Below, in pieces: positions 18,422 through 27,551 of a stretch of DNA of 64,000 bases (position 1 is the stretch's first letter; every line of letters begins with the position of its first letter). The stretch covers positions 62,001 to 126,000 of the forward strand of contig NZ_QQGD01000003.1 of the NCBI RefSeq assembly GCF_003490935.1. The letters run 5' to 3'. The position numbers and the translations under genes are program-made. The notes beneath the pieces were generated by a model. The model was not told the DNA's origin, searched no databases, and saw nothing but the letters and a program-made list of their open reading frames with translations. The stretch is from Haemophilus haemolyticus_M (GTDB taxonomy: Bacteria; Pseudomonadota; Gammaproteobacteria; Enterobacterales; Pasteurellaceae).

Positions 18422-19117
18422 TTAAAGATTTAAAATTTCTTTAACGAAAGGGATCGTAAGATTTCGTTGTGCTTGTAACGAGGCTTTATCTAGTAGATCA
18501 AGCGCTTCAAATAATGTGTGCATGTCTCGTGCTAGTCGTGTAAGTAAAAAATTAGCTGTCTCATCGGGTAATTGAATTCCTCGTTGATAAGCGTTATGTT
18601 GCAGCACACTAATTTTTTGCTCGTCAGTTAAGGAATTTAATTGATAAATTTCACCCCAAGTCAAGCGAGAGTTCAAATCAGGCAATTTTACAGAAAGTGC
18701 GGAAGGCGATTTGTTTGAACTAATAAGCAAAAGCGTTTTTCCGCTCGCTTTAATTCGATTGAATAGATCAAAAATAGCTAATTCCCATTCATCATTGCCG
18801 ATCACACTTTGCACATCATCTAGACACACTAATTCTTGCTGTTCTAGATTTTCAAGAACTGCGGTAGAAAAATATTGAGATTTACTTAGAGGCACATAAA
18901 TAGCAGTACGTTGATTGATTAAATATTCGTTACTGAATGCTCTAAGTAGGTGAGTTTTTCCAGAACCTTTATTTCCCCAAATATAGAAAAACTGTTGTTT
19001 TAATTCAGATGAATTTTTGCGTAAAGAATCGAGCAATAAAAGATTATTATCGCCGTAAAAGTTTTCTAATGTGGCATCATCAATTTGATGAATAGGTAAG
19101 GGAAGCTGCTTATTCAA
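18422..19117 (-). CDS. hda: Hda, DnaA inactivator (AAA+)
   Basis: This 231-residue protein has a clamp-binding N-terminus (MNKQLPLPIH, a QLPLP beta-clamp motif). Walker A is WGNKGSGKTHLLRAF (about 47-61), Walker B is LVCLDDVQSV (about 92-101), and a sensor region is near LNSRLTWG. With the sliding clamp it stimulates ATP hydrolysis by DnaA, preventing re-initiation. In E. coli it sits downstream of the uracil permease gene, and the same uraA-hda order is seen here. This is relevant to the DnaA-box cluster near 49 kb. Confidence 0.93.
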   Translation of the reverse strand: MNKQLPLPIHQIDDATLENFYGDNNLLLLDSLRKNSSELKQQFFYIWGNKGSGKTHLLRAFSNEYLINQRTAIYVPLSKSQYFSTAVLENLEQQELVCLDDVQSVIGNDEWELAIFDLFNRIKASGKTLLLISSNKSPSALSVKLPDLNSRLTWGEIYQLNSLTDEQKISVLQHNAYQRGIQLPDETANFLLTRLARDMHTLFEALDLLDKASLQAQRNLTIPFVKEILNL

Positions 19118-19146
19118 ATATTTATGTATTACAGATTATAAGTACG

Positions 19147-19177
19147 AAAAAGGGCTAAATTGATATTTAACCCTTTT
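19147..19177 (-). terminator. Terminator of uraA
   Basis: AAAAGGG-TAAAT pairs with ATTTA-CCCTTTT with a single mismatch. On the minus strand it is followed by a T-run, just after the uraA stop. Confidence 0.7.
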
Positions 19178-19188
19178 AAAAGGAGCCC

Positions 19189-20433
19189 TTATTCTACTTC
19201 ATTTTTTGCTTTCGGTAAAACAAGGTTTAAGATGATAGCAACAATCGCACACAAGCTGATACCTTTTAGTGATACGTTACCCACATCTACAAACATATTG
19301 CCGATACCAAATGTCATGACGACAGAAATAATACATAGATTACGCGCTTCGGTAACATCAACTTTGCCACGAATTAAGGTGCTCATGCCCACGACTGCGA
19401 TTGAACCGAAAACAAGCATCATAATTCCGCCCATTACAATAGTTGGAATCGTTGATAAGAATGCGCCTACTTTTCCACAGAATGAAATCGCTATAGCCCA
19501 AACCGCAGCCCAAGTCATAATATTAGGGTTGAAATTTCGGGTTAACATTACTGCACCAGTTACTTCCGCATAGGTTGTATTTGGGGGGCCACCCACTAAA
19601 GATGCAGCTGCTGTTGCTAAGCCATCGCCTAATAAAGTACGGTGTAATCCTGGTTTTTTTAAAAAGTCTTTACCTGTCACAGAGCTGATTGCCATAATGC
19701 CGCCCACGTGTTCTACTGCAGGTGCAATGGCAATTGGTAACATATAAAGAATAGCTTCTAGGTTAAATTCAGGCGCAGTTAATTTTGGTAAGCTGAACCA
19801 AGGCGCATCAATCACTGGTTGGAAATTAATTAAACCTAGGAATAAACATAAAATATAGCCCGCAGTAATACCAAACATAATTGGGATGAGTTTCATCAAT
19901 CCTTTGGCAAACACTGCTACAGATAAAGTAGTGAGAAGTGTTACCATTGAAACTAATACTGCATCGTTATACGCATAAGCACTGTTTTTGCCTAATGACA
20001 TATCAACTGCCACAGGAGCAAGCCCCATCCCAATGATAACAATTACTGGGCCAACGACAATCGGTGGGAAAATACGTTGTAATGCTTCTGTTCCACGTAA
20101 TTTTACTAACGTGCTTAGCGCTAGATATACAAGACCAGCAGATGCTAAACCACCCATAGTGGTCGCAATGCCCCAAGTTTGAACACCATATTGAATCGGC
20201 GCGATAAAGGCAAAAGATGAGGCTAAGAAAATAGGAACTTGTTTGCCCGTGCAAAGTTGGAAGAGTAGGGTACCAACGCCAGCAGTTAATAATGCTGTAT
20301 TGGAATCAAGGCCTGTAATTAATGGTACAAGAACGAGTGCACCAAATGCGACGAAGAGCATTTGTAGGCCAACGAATGATTGTTTTAATGTACTTTGTTT
20401 TTCCGAAGGGAAAGAAGAAGTTTGATTTGTCAT
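19189..20433 (-). CDS. uraA: Uracil permease
   Basis: This 414-residue integral membrane protein of the NCS2/UraA family has about 12-14 hydrophobic segments. Family features are LVPLITGLDSNTALLTAGVGT near the N-terminus, AIAPAVEHVGGIMAISSVTG (substrate-binding helix 8, about 230-250) and GGPPNTTYAEVTGAVMLTRN (helix 10, about 285-304). It imports uracil with protons. It lies downstream of upp on the same strand, so transport and phosphoribosylation of uracil are linked. A terminator and an uptake signal in the gap (20461-20526) suggest partly separate expression. Confidence 0.95.
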   Translation of the reverse strand: MTNQTSSFPSEKQSTLKQSFVGLQMLFVAFGALVLVPLITGLDSNTALLTAGVGTLLFQLCTGKQVPIFLASSFAFIAPIQYGVQTWGIATTMGGLASAGLVYLALSTLVKLRGTEALQRIFPPIVVGPVIVIIGMGLAPVAVDMSLGKNSAYAYNDAVLVSMVTLLTTLSVAVFAKGLMKLIPIMFGITAGYILCLFLGLINFQPVIDAPWFSLPKLTAPEFNLEAILYMLPIAIAPAVEHVGGIMAISSVTGKDFLKKPGLHRTLLGDGLATAAASLVGGPPNTTYAEVTGAVMLTRNFNPNIMTWAAVWAIAISFCGKVGAFLSTIPTIVMGGIMMLVFGSIAVVGMSTLIRGKVDVTEARNLCIISVVMTFGIGNMFVDVGNVSLKGISLCAIVAIILNLVLPKAKNEVE

Positions 20434-20499
20434 TTAGTTTCAACTCTCTGTTTGAATTAACTTAAAGTGCGGTCAGTTTTTCTTGTGTTTCACGCACAC

Positions 20500-20526
20500 A
20501 AAAAGACGGCAAGAAAATGCCGTCCA
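20500..20526 (-). terminator. Terminator of upp
   Basis: GACGGCA (20505-20511) pairs with TGCCGTC (20518-20524). Read on the minus strand it is followed by TTTTT, between upp and uraA. Read-through could still supply uraA. Confidence 0.75.
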
Positions 20527-20543
20527 TCTTTTATTTTTGGGGA

Positions 20544-21170
20544 TTATTTGGTCCCAAAAATTTTATCACCCGCGTCACCTAGACCCGGAATAATGTAACC
20601 ATGTTCATTTAGGTGGCTATCAATAGAAGCGCAGTAAAGTTCAATGTCAGGATGTGCAGCTTCAAGAGCCTTAATACCTTCTGGCGCAGCGACCAACACT
20701 AATACTTTGATGTGTTTACAACCTTTTGCTTTTAAAAGATCAAGGGTTGCAATCATAGAACCACCAGTTGCAAGCATAGGATCAACAACAATTGCAAGGC
20801 GCTCTTCTAAATCGCTAGCTAATTTTTGGAAGTAAGGGACGGGTTCAAGGGTTTCTTCATTACGGTAGATACCCACTACGCTGATACGTGCGCTTGGTAC
20901 ATGTTCAAGTACACCATCCATCATACCTAAACCTGCACGTAAAATTGGGACAACCGTTACTTTTTTACCTTTAATTCGATCGATTTCTACTGGGCCATTC
21001 CAACCGTTGATCGTTACTTTTTCAGTTTCTAAATCAGACGTTGCTTCATAGGTTAATAGGCTACCGATTTCTGTTGCCAGTTCACGGAATTTTTTTGTAT
21101 CAATCTCAGCTTCACGCATCACACCTAGTTTGTGTTTTACAAGTGGGTGTTTTACTTCAACCAGTTTCAT
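20544..21170 (-). CDS. upp: Uracil phosphoribosyltransferase
   Basis: The protein is 208 residues from the ATG at 21168-21170 (MKLVEVKHPLVKHKLGVMRE), preceded by AAGGAGAG; 13 in-frame upstream codons are not part of it. The PRPP-binding loop VDPMLATGGSMIATLDLLK is at about 129-147. The uracil-binding tail includes YIIPGLGDAGDKIFGTK. It salvages uracil to UMP. Length and start match the E. coli enzyme. Confidence 0.97.
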   Translation of the reverse strand: MKLVEVKHPLVKHKLGVMREAEIDTKKFRELATEIGSLLTYEATSDLETEKVTINGWNGPVEIDRIKGKKVTVVPILRAGLGMMDGVLEHVPSARISVVGIYRNEETLEPVPYFQKLASDLEERLAIVVDPMLATGGSMIATLDLLKAKGCKHIKVLVLVAAPEGIKALEAAHPDIELYCASIDSHLNEHGYIIPGLGDAGDKIFGTK

Positions 21171-21293
21171 TTTCACTCTCCTTTTGGCTCTTAAAAAACA
21201 AATTGACAAATTCTAGATTAAAAAAATACAAAATGGTAGAGATTTATAAAAATATTCTGACTTGAAACGGGAGTTTTAAATGCAATATTGTGT

Positions 21294-23360
21294 TTAAACT
21301 GGTCGAATACTCTCTATATCTAATTTTGCATCAAACTCATTAAGCAGAATTTGTAATTTACTATCTTTTTGCAACTCATTTTGAGCTTTTTCCCGCAATG
21401 CTTGATAAATATTACGGCGATATTCAATTGGAGTAGTGACATTGCTATCATCAATATTAATTGTTAATCGAATATCTTTACCTTGCAATTTTCTTAAAGC
21501 TTCAACCAAATTTTTTATGCTTCTGTCTTGGCGTAAATGAGATTTTTCTGAATGTAATCCAAGATTGATTTCATCATCAGTTTTGCTTTGTAAGAAACAA
21601 TTTAACGCTAATTCTTTGCTAAATCCTGTTACACCCGAACGTTCAACTATATCTGCCCACTCATCTTGTTGTTGAGTTTGGGTAATGATTTTTAAACGTA
21701 ATTCAGGCGTAATATCTTTCAAAATAGCCTGTTTTATATCGGAAGGACGAACGCCTGTATCGGCTTTAGCAAGTTCTGGATTGCTCCATTCCCAACGATA
21801 GGTGTCAGCACTCAAGATTTCTTGCTCATCTTGAGCAATTTCTGCTCTATCATCACTTGAATTTTCTTCTTTGCTATTTTCTTGTGGAACCTGTGCAGAA
21901 TTTGGTAGTGATGTTGGCTTTTCTATGTGCTTGGGCTTCGGTTCAGTCATTTCTCGCACGGGAAGTGCGGTCATTTTTTTATGAGATTTCTCTTCATCCA
22001 GTTCTTGAATGTGATGTAAAGTCTCACTTACTGCAGCTAATGATTCAGCTTTGTGTTCTTGGCGTTCTTGGTTTTCCAGTTGTGTTAAATGTTCAAGCGC
22101 ATCTAAAGCCGAAAGGCTTGCCAAATTTGGAATGCTCGTTTTATTTGGTTTTGCTTGAGAATAAGCTGATTTGATACTTTGCGACAGTACTGGCACATCG
22201 ACATAATTACCTGTATTTTCAACCGCACTTGGAGTTGATGGCGGAGGAGTAATTACAGTGTTAGCCTTTGGTACTGCCGTAAGGAACTTTGGGTGGAATG
22301 CCAATGCCCTCAATAATGTCATTTCTGTGCCAATACGACGGTTTGGCGCATTTGATAAGTCTTTTCTACCAGAAATAATGACTTGATAAAAAAACTGAAC
22401 ATCTTCTGGAGAGATATGTTTGGCTAAAAATGAAAAATGTTCATTGTTATCTGAAGATTTTTGTGGAAGAAGTTGCATGAGTGCAATTTGATGTAATTTT
22501 TCTGCACATTCGCCAAGCAATTTGTCCCAATCACCTGCCGCATCTGCAACTCTTTGCAGTGTTCGCATTAAGAGTTCACCATTACCTTGGTGTAAGGCGT
22601 ATAAAATATCAACAGAATAGTTATCATCAAGCAACCCTAACATATTGCTTACAACACTATTTGTAACTTGTCGGTCGCCCATTGCAATGGCTTGATCCGT
22701 TAAACTTAAGCTATCACGAATACTTCCTTGCGCCGCTTTTGCAAGTTTAACTAATGCAGGCTCTTCAAAAGGAATATTTTCTTGCGTCAAAATGTAGGCA
22801 AGATGCTGGGAGATTTGGGTTTCATCTAATGCTTTGAGATGAAATTGTAAACAGCGAGAAAGAATAGTTACAGGTAATTTTTGTGGATCCGTTGTCGCGA
22901 GTAGGAATTTTACATATTTTGGTGGTTCTTCCAAAGTCTTGAGCAACGCATTAAATGAATGGCGAGATAGCATATGGACTTCATCAATTAAATAAACCTT
23001 AAATCTTCCCACAACAGGTTTATATTGCACGTTATCCAATAATTCGCGCGTGTCTTCAACTTTTGTGCGTGATGCCGCATCAATTTCAATTAAATCAATA
23101 AAATTGCCTTGCTCAATGGCTTTACAATTTTCACATTCACCGCAGGGTGTTGCGGTTACACCATGTACACAATTTAATCCTTTTGCAAACAATCGAGCAA
23201 TAGAGGTTTTCCCTACACCACGCGTGCCTGAAAAGAGGTAAGCGTGATGTAGTCGATTATCTTTTAATCCATTTGCTAATGCCGTGATAATGTGTTCTTG
23301 CCCAACAACATCAGCAAATGTTTTTGGTCGCCACTTTCTGGCTAAGACTTGATAGCTCAT
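21294..23360 (-). CDS. dnaX: DNA polymerase III subunits tau/gamma
   Basis: This 688-residue clamp-loader ATPase has Walker A GTRGVGKTSIARLF (about 45-58). A zinc site includes CGECENC (about 76-82). Walker B is LIDEVHML (about 125), followed by LEEPPKYVKFLLATT and sensor SRCLQFH. Domains I to III run to about 370, then a long charged linker and the C-terminal tau part (about 540 onward) that binds DnaB and polymerase alpha. An A7 run in the coding strand (21974-21980, codons 461-463) lies in the linker and could make a shorter gamma-like form. apt is immediately upstream, an apt-dnaX operon as in E. coli. Confidence 0.96.
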   Translation of the reverse strand: MSYQVLARKWRPKTFADVVGQEHIITALANGLKDNRLHHAYLFSGTRGVGKTSIARLFAKGLNCVHGVTATPCGECENCKAIEQGNFIDLIEIDAASRTKVEDTRELLDNVQYKPVVGRFKVYLIDEVHMLSRHSFNALLKTLEEPPKYVKFLLATTDPQKLPVTILSRCLQFHLKALDETQISQHLAYILTQENIPFEEPALVKLAKAAQGSIRDSLSLTDQAIAMGDRQVTNSVVSNMLGLLDDNYSVDILYALHQGNGELLMRTLQRVADAAGDWDKLLGECAEKLHQIALMQLLPQKSSDNNEHFSFLAKHISPEDVQFFYQVIISGRKDLSNAPNRRIGTEMTLLRALAFHPKFLTAVPKANTVITPPPSTPSAVENTGNYVDVPVLSQSIKSAYSQAKPNKTSIPNLASLSALDALEHLTQLENQERQEHKAESLAAVSETLHHIQELDEEKSHKKMTALPVREMTEPKPKHIEKPTSLPNSAQVPQENSKEENSSDDRAEIAQDEQEILSADTYRWEWSNPELAKADTGVRPSDIKQAILKDITPELRLKIITQTQQQDEWADIVERSGVTGFSKELALNCFLQSKTDDEINLGLHSEKSHLRQDRSIKNLVEALRKLQGKDIRLTINIDDSNVTTPIEYRRNIYQALREKAQNELQKDSKLQILLNEFDAKLDIESIRPV

Positions 23361-23371
23361 CGAATCCTTAA

Positions 23372-23914
23372 TTAATGACCTTCAAAATTGACGAGTGTAT
23401 AGCAATCAACACCCAAATTATTTAAGCGTTTTTCGCCACCTAATTCAGGTAAATTAATCACAAATGCAGCGTGTTTTACCGCTCCACCTAAACGTTGCAC
23501 TAATTTTACTGTTGCTTCAACGGTGCCGCCTGTTGCTAATAAATCATCAATGATTAAAACATTGTCACCTTCTGAAATTGCATCAATATGCATTTCTAAA
23601 GTATCTTGACCATATTCTAATTGATAAGATTGAGAAATGGTTTCACGTGGTAATTTTTTAGGTTTACGTACTAATTCGAAAGGTAAGCCTAGTGCTAAGG
23701 CAACGGGTGCGCCAAAAATAAAACCACGAGATTCAGTTCCAAGCACTTTGGTAATTCCTTTATCGCGATATTGTTCCACAATAAGATCTATTGTTGCTTT
23801 AAAAGCAGCTGGAACTTCCAAAAGGGTAGTAATATCGCGGAAGATAATGCCTTTTTTTGGATAGTTAGGAATTGATTTGATAGAAGATTTAATTAAATCA
23901 AGTTGTGTAGTCAT
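23372..23914 (-). CDS. apt: Adenine phosphoribosyltransferase
   Basis: This 180-residue type I phosphoribosyltransferase has PRPP loop DNVLIIDDLLATGGTVEA (about 116-133), GTESRGFIFGAPVALAL (about 59-75) and RKPKKLPRETISQSY (about 84-98). It converts adenine and PRPP to AMP. The stop is 11 bases before the dnaX start on the same strand, so the two are almost certainly co-transcribed. An uptake signal (23928-23936) lies in its upstream region. Confidence 0.97.
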   Translation of the reverse strand: MTTQLDLIKSSIKSIPNYPKKGIIFRDITTLLEVPAAFKATIDLIVEQYRDKGITKVLGTESRGFIFGAPVALALGLPFELVRKPKKLPRETISQSYQLEYGQDTLEMHIDAISEGDNVLIIDDLLATGGTVEATVKLVQRLGGAVKHAAFVINLPELGGEKRLNNLGVDCYTLVNFEGH

Positions 23915-23996
23915 AAATAATGCTCAAAAGTGCGGTAAAAAAAGAAACGTTTTTAGGACAGTATCTTATCATAAAAAAATAAAAAGATAGGAAAAT

Positions 23997-24021
23997 AAAA
24001 ATCCCCTATAGGGGATTTTTA
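23997..24021 (-). terminator. Terminator of the pyruvate dehydrogenase cluster (after lpdA)
   Basis: AAAATCCCC and GGGGATTTT flank a TATA loop, with A- and T-runs on the two sides. It is about 50 bases past the lpdA stop. Confidence 0.85.
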
Positions 24022-24072
24022 TTTAGGTTTGAATTTATAATTTTAGCTGAATTAAAACTCCTTAAATAGAAA

Positions 24073-25497
24073 TTATTTTTTCTTCGCTTTTGCATTTGGA
24101 AGGTCAGTGATTGAGCCTTCAAATACTTCCGCAGCTAAACCAACAGACTCGTGTAAAGTTGGGTGAGCGTGGATAGTTAATGCAATATCTTCTGCATCGC
24201 AACCCATCTCAATGGCTAGACCGATTTCACCTAATAATTCACCACCGTTAGAACCGACGATTGCTCCGCCAAGTACACGATGAGTATCTTTATCAAAGAT
24301 TAACTTCGTCATACCTTCTGAACATTCAGATGCAATCGCTCGGCCTGATGCTGCCCAAGGGAATTTAGCGACTTCGTAGTTTAAACCTTCTTGTTTACAT
24401 TCTTTCTCAGTTTTACCTACCCAAGCCACTTCTGGTTCAGTATAAGCGATTGATGGAATAACTTTAGGATCGAAGTAGTGTTTTTGTCCCGCGATTACTT
24501 CTGCAGCAACGTGGCCTTCGTGAACACCTTTGTGTGCTAACATTGGTTGACCAACAATATCGCCGATTGCAAAGATATGCGGCACATTGGTACGCATTTG
24601 TTTATCAACATGAATGAAACCACGATCATCCACTTCAACGCCAGCTTTACCTGCATCAATCAATTTGCCATTTGGTACACGACCGATAGCGACAAGCACC
24701 GCATCATAACGTTTGGTGTCATTGCATGCTTTGCCTTCCATTGAAACGTAGATACCATCATCTTTTGCTTCAACAGCGGTTACTTTGGTTTCAAGCATTA
24801 ACTTGAATTTTTTCTCGATTTGTTTGGTGTAAATTGCCACAACATCTTTATCTGCTGCTGGGATAACTTGGTCGAACATTTCCACCACTTCAATTTCTGA
24901 ACCTAATGCGTGGTAAACCGTACCCATTTCTAAACCGATGATGCCGCCACCCATAATGAGAAGTTTTTTAGGTACTTCTTTTAATTTAAGTGCATCTGTT
25001 GAATCCCAAATACGCGGATCTTCATGTGGAATGAAAGGTAATTGAATTGGGCGAGACCCGGCTGCAATAATAGCGTTATCAAATTTGATTGTTGTTGGGT
25101 GACCATCACGATCACGTGCGACTAAAGTATGAGGATCAGTAAATGCAGCTAAGCCTTCAACAACAGTGACTTTGCGCGCTTTTGCCATACCCGCTAAACC
25201 ACCGGTTAATTTAGCCACAACCGCTTCTTTACCCGCACGAACTTCATCTAAATCAATTCTTGGATCACCAAAGTAAATACCATTTTTACTTGCGTGTTTT
25301 GCTTCTTCAATCACTTTTGCTACGTGCAATAATGCTTTAGATGGGATACAACCTACATTTAAACATACCCCTCCAAGAGTTGAATAACGTTCAACTAATA
25401 CAGTTTCTAAGCCTAAATCCGCACAACGGAACGCTGCTGAATAACCTGCTGGTCCAGCACCAAGTACGACGACTTGGGTTTTAATTTCTTTACTCAT
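24073..25497 (-). CDS. lpdA: Dihydrolipoamide dehydrogenase (E3)
   Basis: This 474-residue flavoprotein has FAD loop VVVLGAGPAGYSAAFRC (about 8-24) and redox disulfide GGVCLNVGCIPSKALLH (about 42-58). The NAD loop is LLIMGGGIIGLEMGTVYH (about 182-199), and the dimer-interface catalytic tail is HAHPTLHESVG (about 443-453). It reoxidises lipoamide in the pyruvate dehydrogenase complex and other lipoate complexes. It is the last gene of aceE-aceF-lpdA on the minus strand. A long hairpin before it (25562-25596) could adjust its level relative to aceEF. Confidence 0.97.
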   Translation of the reverse strand: MSKEIKTQVVVLGAGPAGYSAAFRCADLGLETVLVERYSTLGGVCLNVGCIPSKALLHVAKVIEEAKHASKNGIYFGDPRIDLDEVRAGKEAVVAKLTGGLAGMAKARKVTVVEGLAAFTDPHTLVARDRDGHPTTIKFDNAIIAAGSRPIQLPFIPHEDPRIWDSTDALKLKEVPKKLLIMGGGIIGLEMGTVYHALGSEIEVVEMFDQVIPAADKDVVAIYTKQIEKKFKLMLETKVTAVEAKDDGIYVSMEGKACNDTKRYDAVLVAIGRVPNGKLIDAGKAGVEVDDRGFIHVDKQMRTNVPHIFAIGDIVGQPMLAHKGVHEGHVAAEVIAGQKHYFDPKVIPSIAYTEPEVAWVGKTEKECKQEGLNYEVAKFPWAASGRAIASECSEGMTKLIFDKDTHRVLGGAIVGSNGGELLGEIGLAIEMGCDAEDIALTIHAHPTLHESVGLAAEVFEGSITDLPNAKAKKK

Positions 25498-25561
25498 TTT
25501 TACCTCGTAAAAACGTTCAAAATATTGACCGCACTTTTTGCGATCATAAGGAATTTGCTAA

Positions 25562-25596
25562 AACGCCCTTTCTTCTAATTAGAAGAAAGGGGCGTT
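25562..25596 (-). terminator. Long near-perfect hairpin between aceF and lpdA
   Basis: AACGCCCTTTCTTCTAA and its complement form a 17-bp stem with one bulged G and almost no loop. It lies 2 bases past the aceF stop and is followed by TTTTAG on the minus strand. It is likely a partial terminator or mRNA-stabilising hairpin. Confidence 0.65.
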
Positions 25597-25597
25597 A

Positions 25598-27487
25598 TTA
25601 CATAATCAAACGGCGTAAATCTGCTAATACAGCACCGATATAGCTAATGAATCGTGCACCATCCGCACCATCAATGACACGGTGATCGAATGATAATGAC
25701 ATTGGAAGAATTAAGCGTGGTGCAAATTCTTTACCATTCCATACTGGTTCCATCGATGATTTAGACACACCAAGGATAGCAACTTCTGGCGCGTTTACGA
25801 TTGGTGCAAAGTGAGTTGTACCAATACCACCAAGACTTGAAATGGTGAAACAGCCACCTTGCATATCAGATGCAGTCAATTTGCCTTCACGTGCTTTTTT
25901 CGATACTTCCATTAATTCACGCGAAAGTTCGATAATGCCTTTTTTGTTCACATTCTTGAATACAGGCACGACTAAGCCATTTGGCGTATCTACTGCGACA
26001 CCAATGTTAATATATTTTTTCAGGATTAAGCGTTGTGCATCTTCGGTAATTGAGCTGTTGAAACGTGGATACGCTTCTAATGCTTTTGCCACCGCTTTCA
26101 TAATGAACACAACTGGCGTGATTTTTACGCCAAGTTTTTGTTTTTCTGCTAACGCATTTTGTTCTTTACGGAATGCTTCTAAATCCGTGATATCTGCTTT
26201 ATCGAAGTGAGTAACGTGTGGAATCATTACCCAGTTACGATGTAAGTTAGCGCCTGAAATTTTATTAATACGGCTTAATTCGACTTCTTCAATTTCGCCA
26301 AATTTACTGAAATCAACTTTTGGCCATGGTAATAAGCCTAAGCCAGCGCCATTCGCTACGCCATTGCCAGCAGCTTGTGCTGTTGCACCGCTTTCATAAG
26401 CTTTAACGGCGGTCTTCACATAAGCTTCGATATCTTCTTTAACGATACGACCTTTACGACCAGTACCTTTTACTTTATCTAAGTTTACGCCAAATTCACG
26501 TGCTAAACGACGAATAACTGGGGTTGCATGTGCATAGCCAGCACTTGCCACCACTTGTTCTTGGCTTAAGCCAGATACATTACCAGATTGAGCAGGTTGT
26601 TCAGCCGGCGCAGGTGATGCAACTTGTGGCGCTGGAGCAGGTGCTGCTGCAGCTGGCGCTGCACCAGCTACTTCAAAGCGCATAATTAATGAACCAGTCG
26701 ATACTTTATCACCTGATTTCACGAGAATTTCTTTTACTACACCGCCAAATGGAGCCGGAACTTCCATTGACGCTTTATCACCTTCAACGGTAATTAATGA
26801 TTGATCTTCTGAAACAGTATCACCAACGGCAACCATAATTTCAGTCACATTGACTTCATCGCCACCAATATCTGGCACATTCACATCTTTAATGGCAGAT
26901 GTTGTAGCAGTTACAGGTGCAGCTGTTTGAGCTGGTGCAGCCGCAGCAACTGGAGCAGCTGATGCCGTTTCAAATTTCATGATAAGTTTGCCAGTTGAAA
27001 CTTTATCACCAACATTAATTAAAATTTCTTTTACCACACCTGCGATTGGCGCTGGAACTTCCATTGAAGCTTTATCGCCTTCAACATTGATGATTGATTG
27101 ATCAACTTCAACACTATCACCCACTTTAACCATAATTTCAGTAACGTTTACTTCATCAGAACCGATATCTGGTACGTTTACTTCAACAACAGCCGACGTA
27201 GTTGGCGCAGTCGCAGCTACTGGTGCTACTGGTGCTTCAGCCGCAGGTGCAGTGCCTGCGGCTTCTAATACGAGCATTGGGGTGCCCGTTGTGACTTTAT
27301 CGCCCACTTTAACTAAAACTTCTTTTACAACACCCGCTTCTGGTGCAGGCACTTCCATTGAAGCCTTATCACCTTCAACGTTAATGATAGATTGATCAAC
27401 AGAGATGGTATCGCCTACGTTTACCATGACTTCTGTTACTGTAACTTCATCACTACCAATATCAGGAATTTGAATTTGTTTTGACAT
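25598..27487 (-). CDS. aceF: Dihydrolipoamide acetyltransferase (E2) with three lipoyl domains
   Basis: The protein is 629 residues from ATG 27485-27487 (MSKQIQIPDIGSDEV); 12 upstream in-frame codons are excluded. Three lipoyl domains repeat about every 98 residues, with lipoyl lysines in EGDKASMEVPAP at K41, K139 and K238, joined by Ala/Pro-rich linkers. A peripheral subunit-binding domain (ATPVIRRLAREFGVNLDKV, about 332-350) and the catalytic domain follow, the latter ending in SLSFDHRVIDGADGARF. It transfers acetyl groups to CoA. I recall the Rd form as shorter (two lipoyl domains), so domain number may vary between strains. Confidence 0.97.
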   Translation of the reverse strand: MSKQIQIPDIGSDEVTVTEVMVNVGDTISVDQSIINVEGDKASMEVPAPEAGVVKEVLVKVGDKVTTGTPMLVLEAAGTAPAAEAPVAPVAATAPTTSAVVEVNVPDIGSDEVNVTEIMVKVGDSVEVDQSIINVEGDKASMEVPAPIAGVVKEILINVGDKVSTGKLIMKFETASAAPVAAAAPAQTAAPVTATTSAIKDVNVPDIGGDEVNVTEIMVAVGDTVSEDQSLITVEGDKASMEVPAPFGGVVKEILVKSGDKVSTGSLIMRFEVAGAAPAAAAPAPAPQVASPAPAEQPAQSGNVSGLSQEQVVASAGYAHATPVIRRLAREFGVNLDKVKGTGRKGRIVKEDIEAYVKTAVKAYESGATAQAAGNGVANGAGLGLLPWPKVDFSKFGEIEEVELSRINKISGANLHRNWVMIPHVTHFDKADITDLEAFRKEQNALAEKQKLGVKITPVVFIMKAVAKALEAYPRFNSSITEDAQRLILKKYINIGVAVDTPNGLVVPVFKNVNKKGIIELSRELMEVSKKAREGKLTASDMQGGCFTISSLGGIGTTHFAPIVNAPEVAILGVSKSSMEPVWNGKEFAPRLILPMSLSFDHRVIDGADGARFISYIGAVLADLRRLIM

Positions 27488-27551
27488 TTTTTTTGTTCCT
27501 TTTAAAGTGCGGTCATAAAACACGATGTTTTTTGACCGCAGTTTTCATCAA

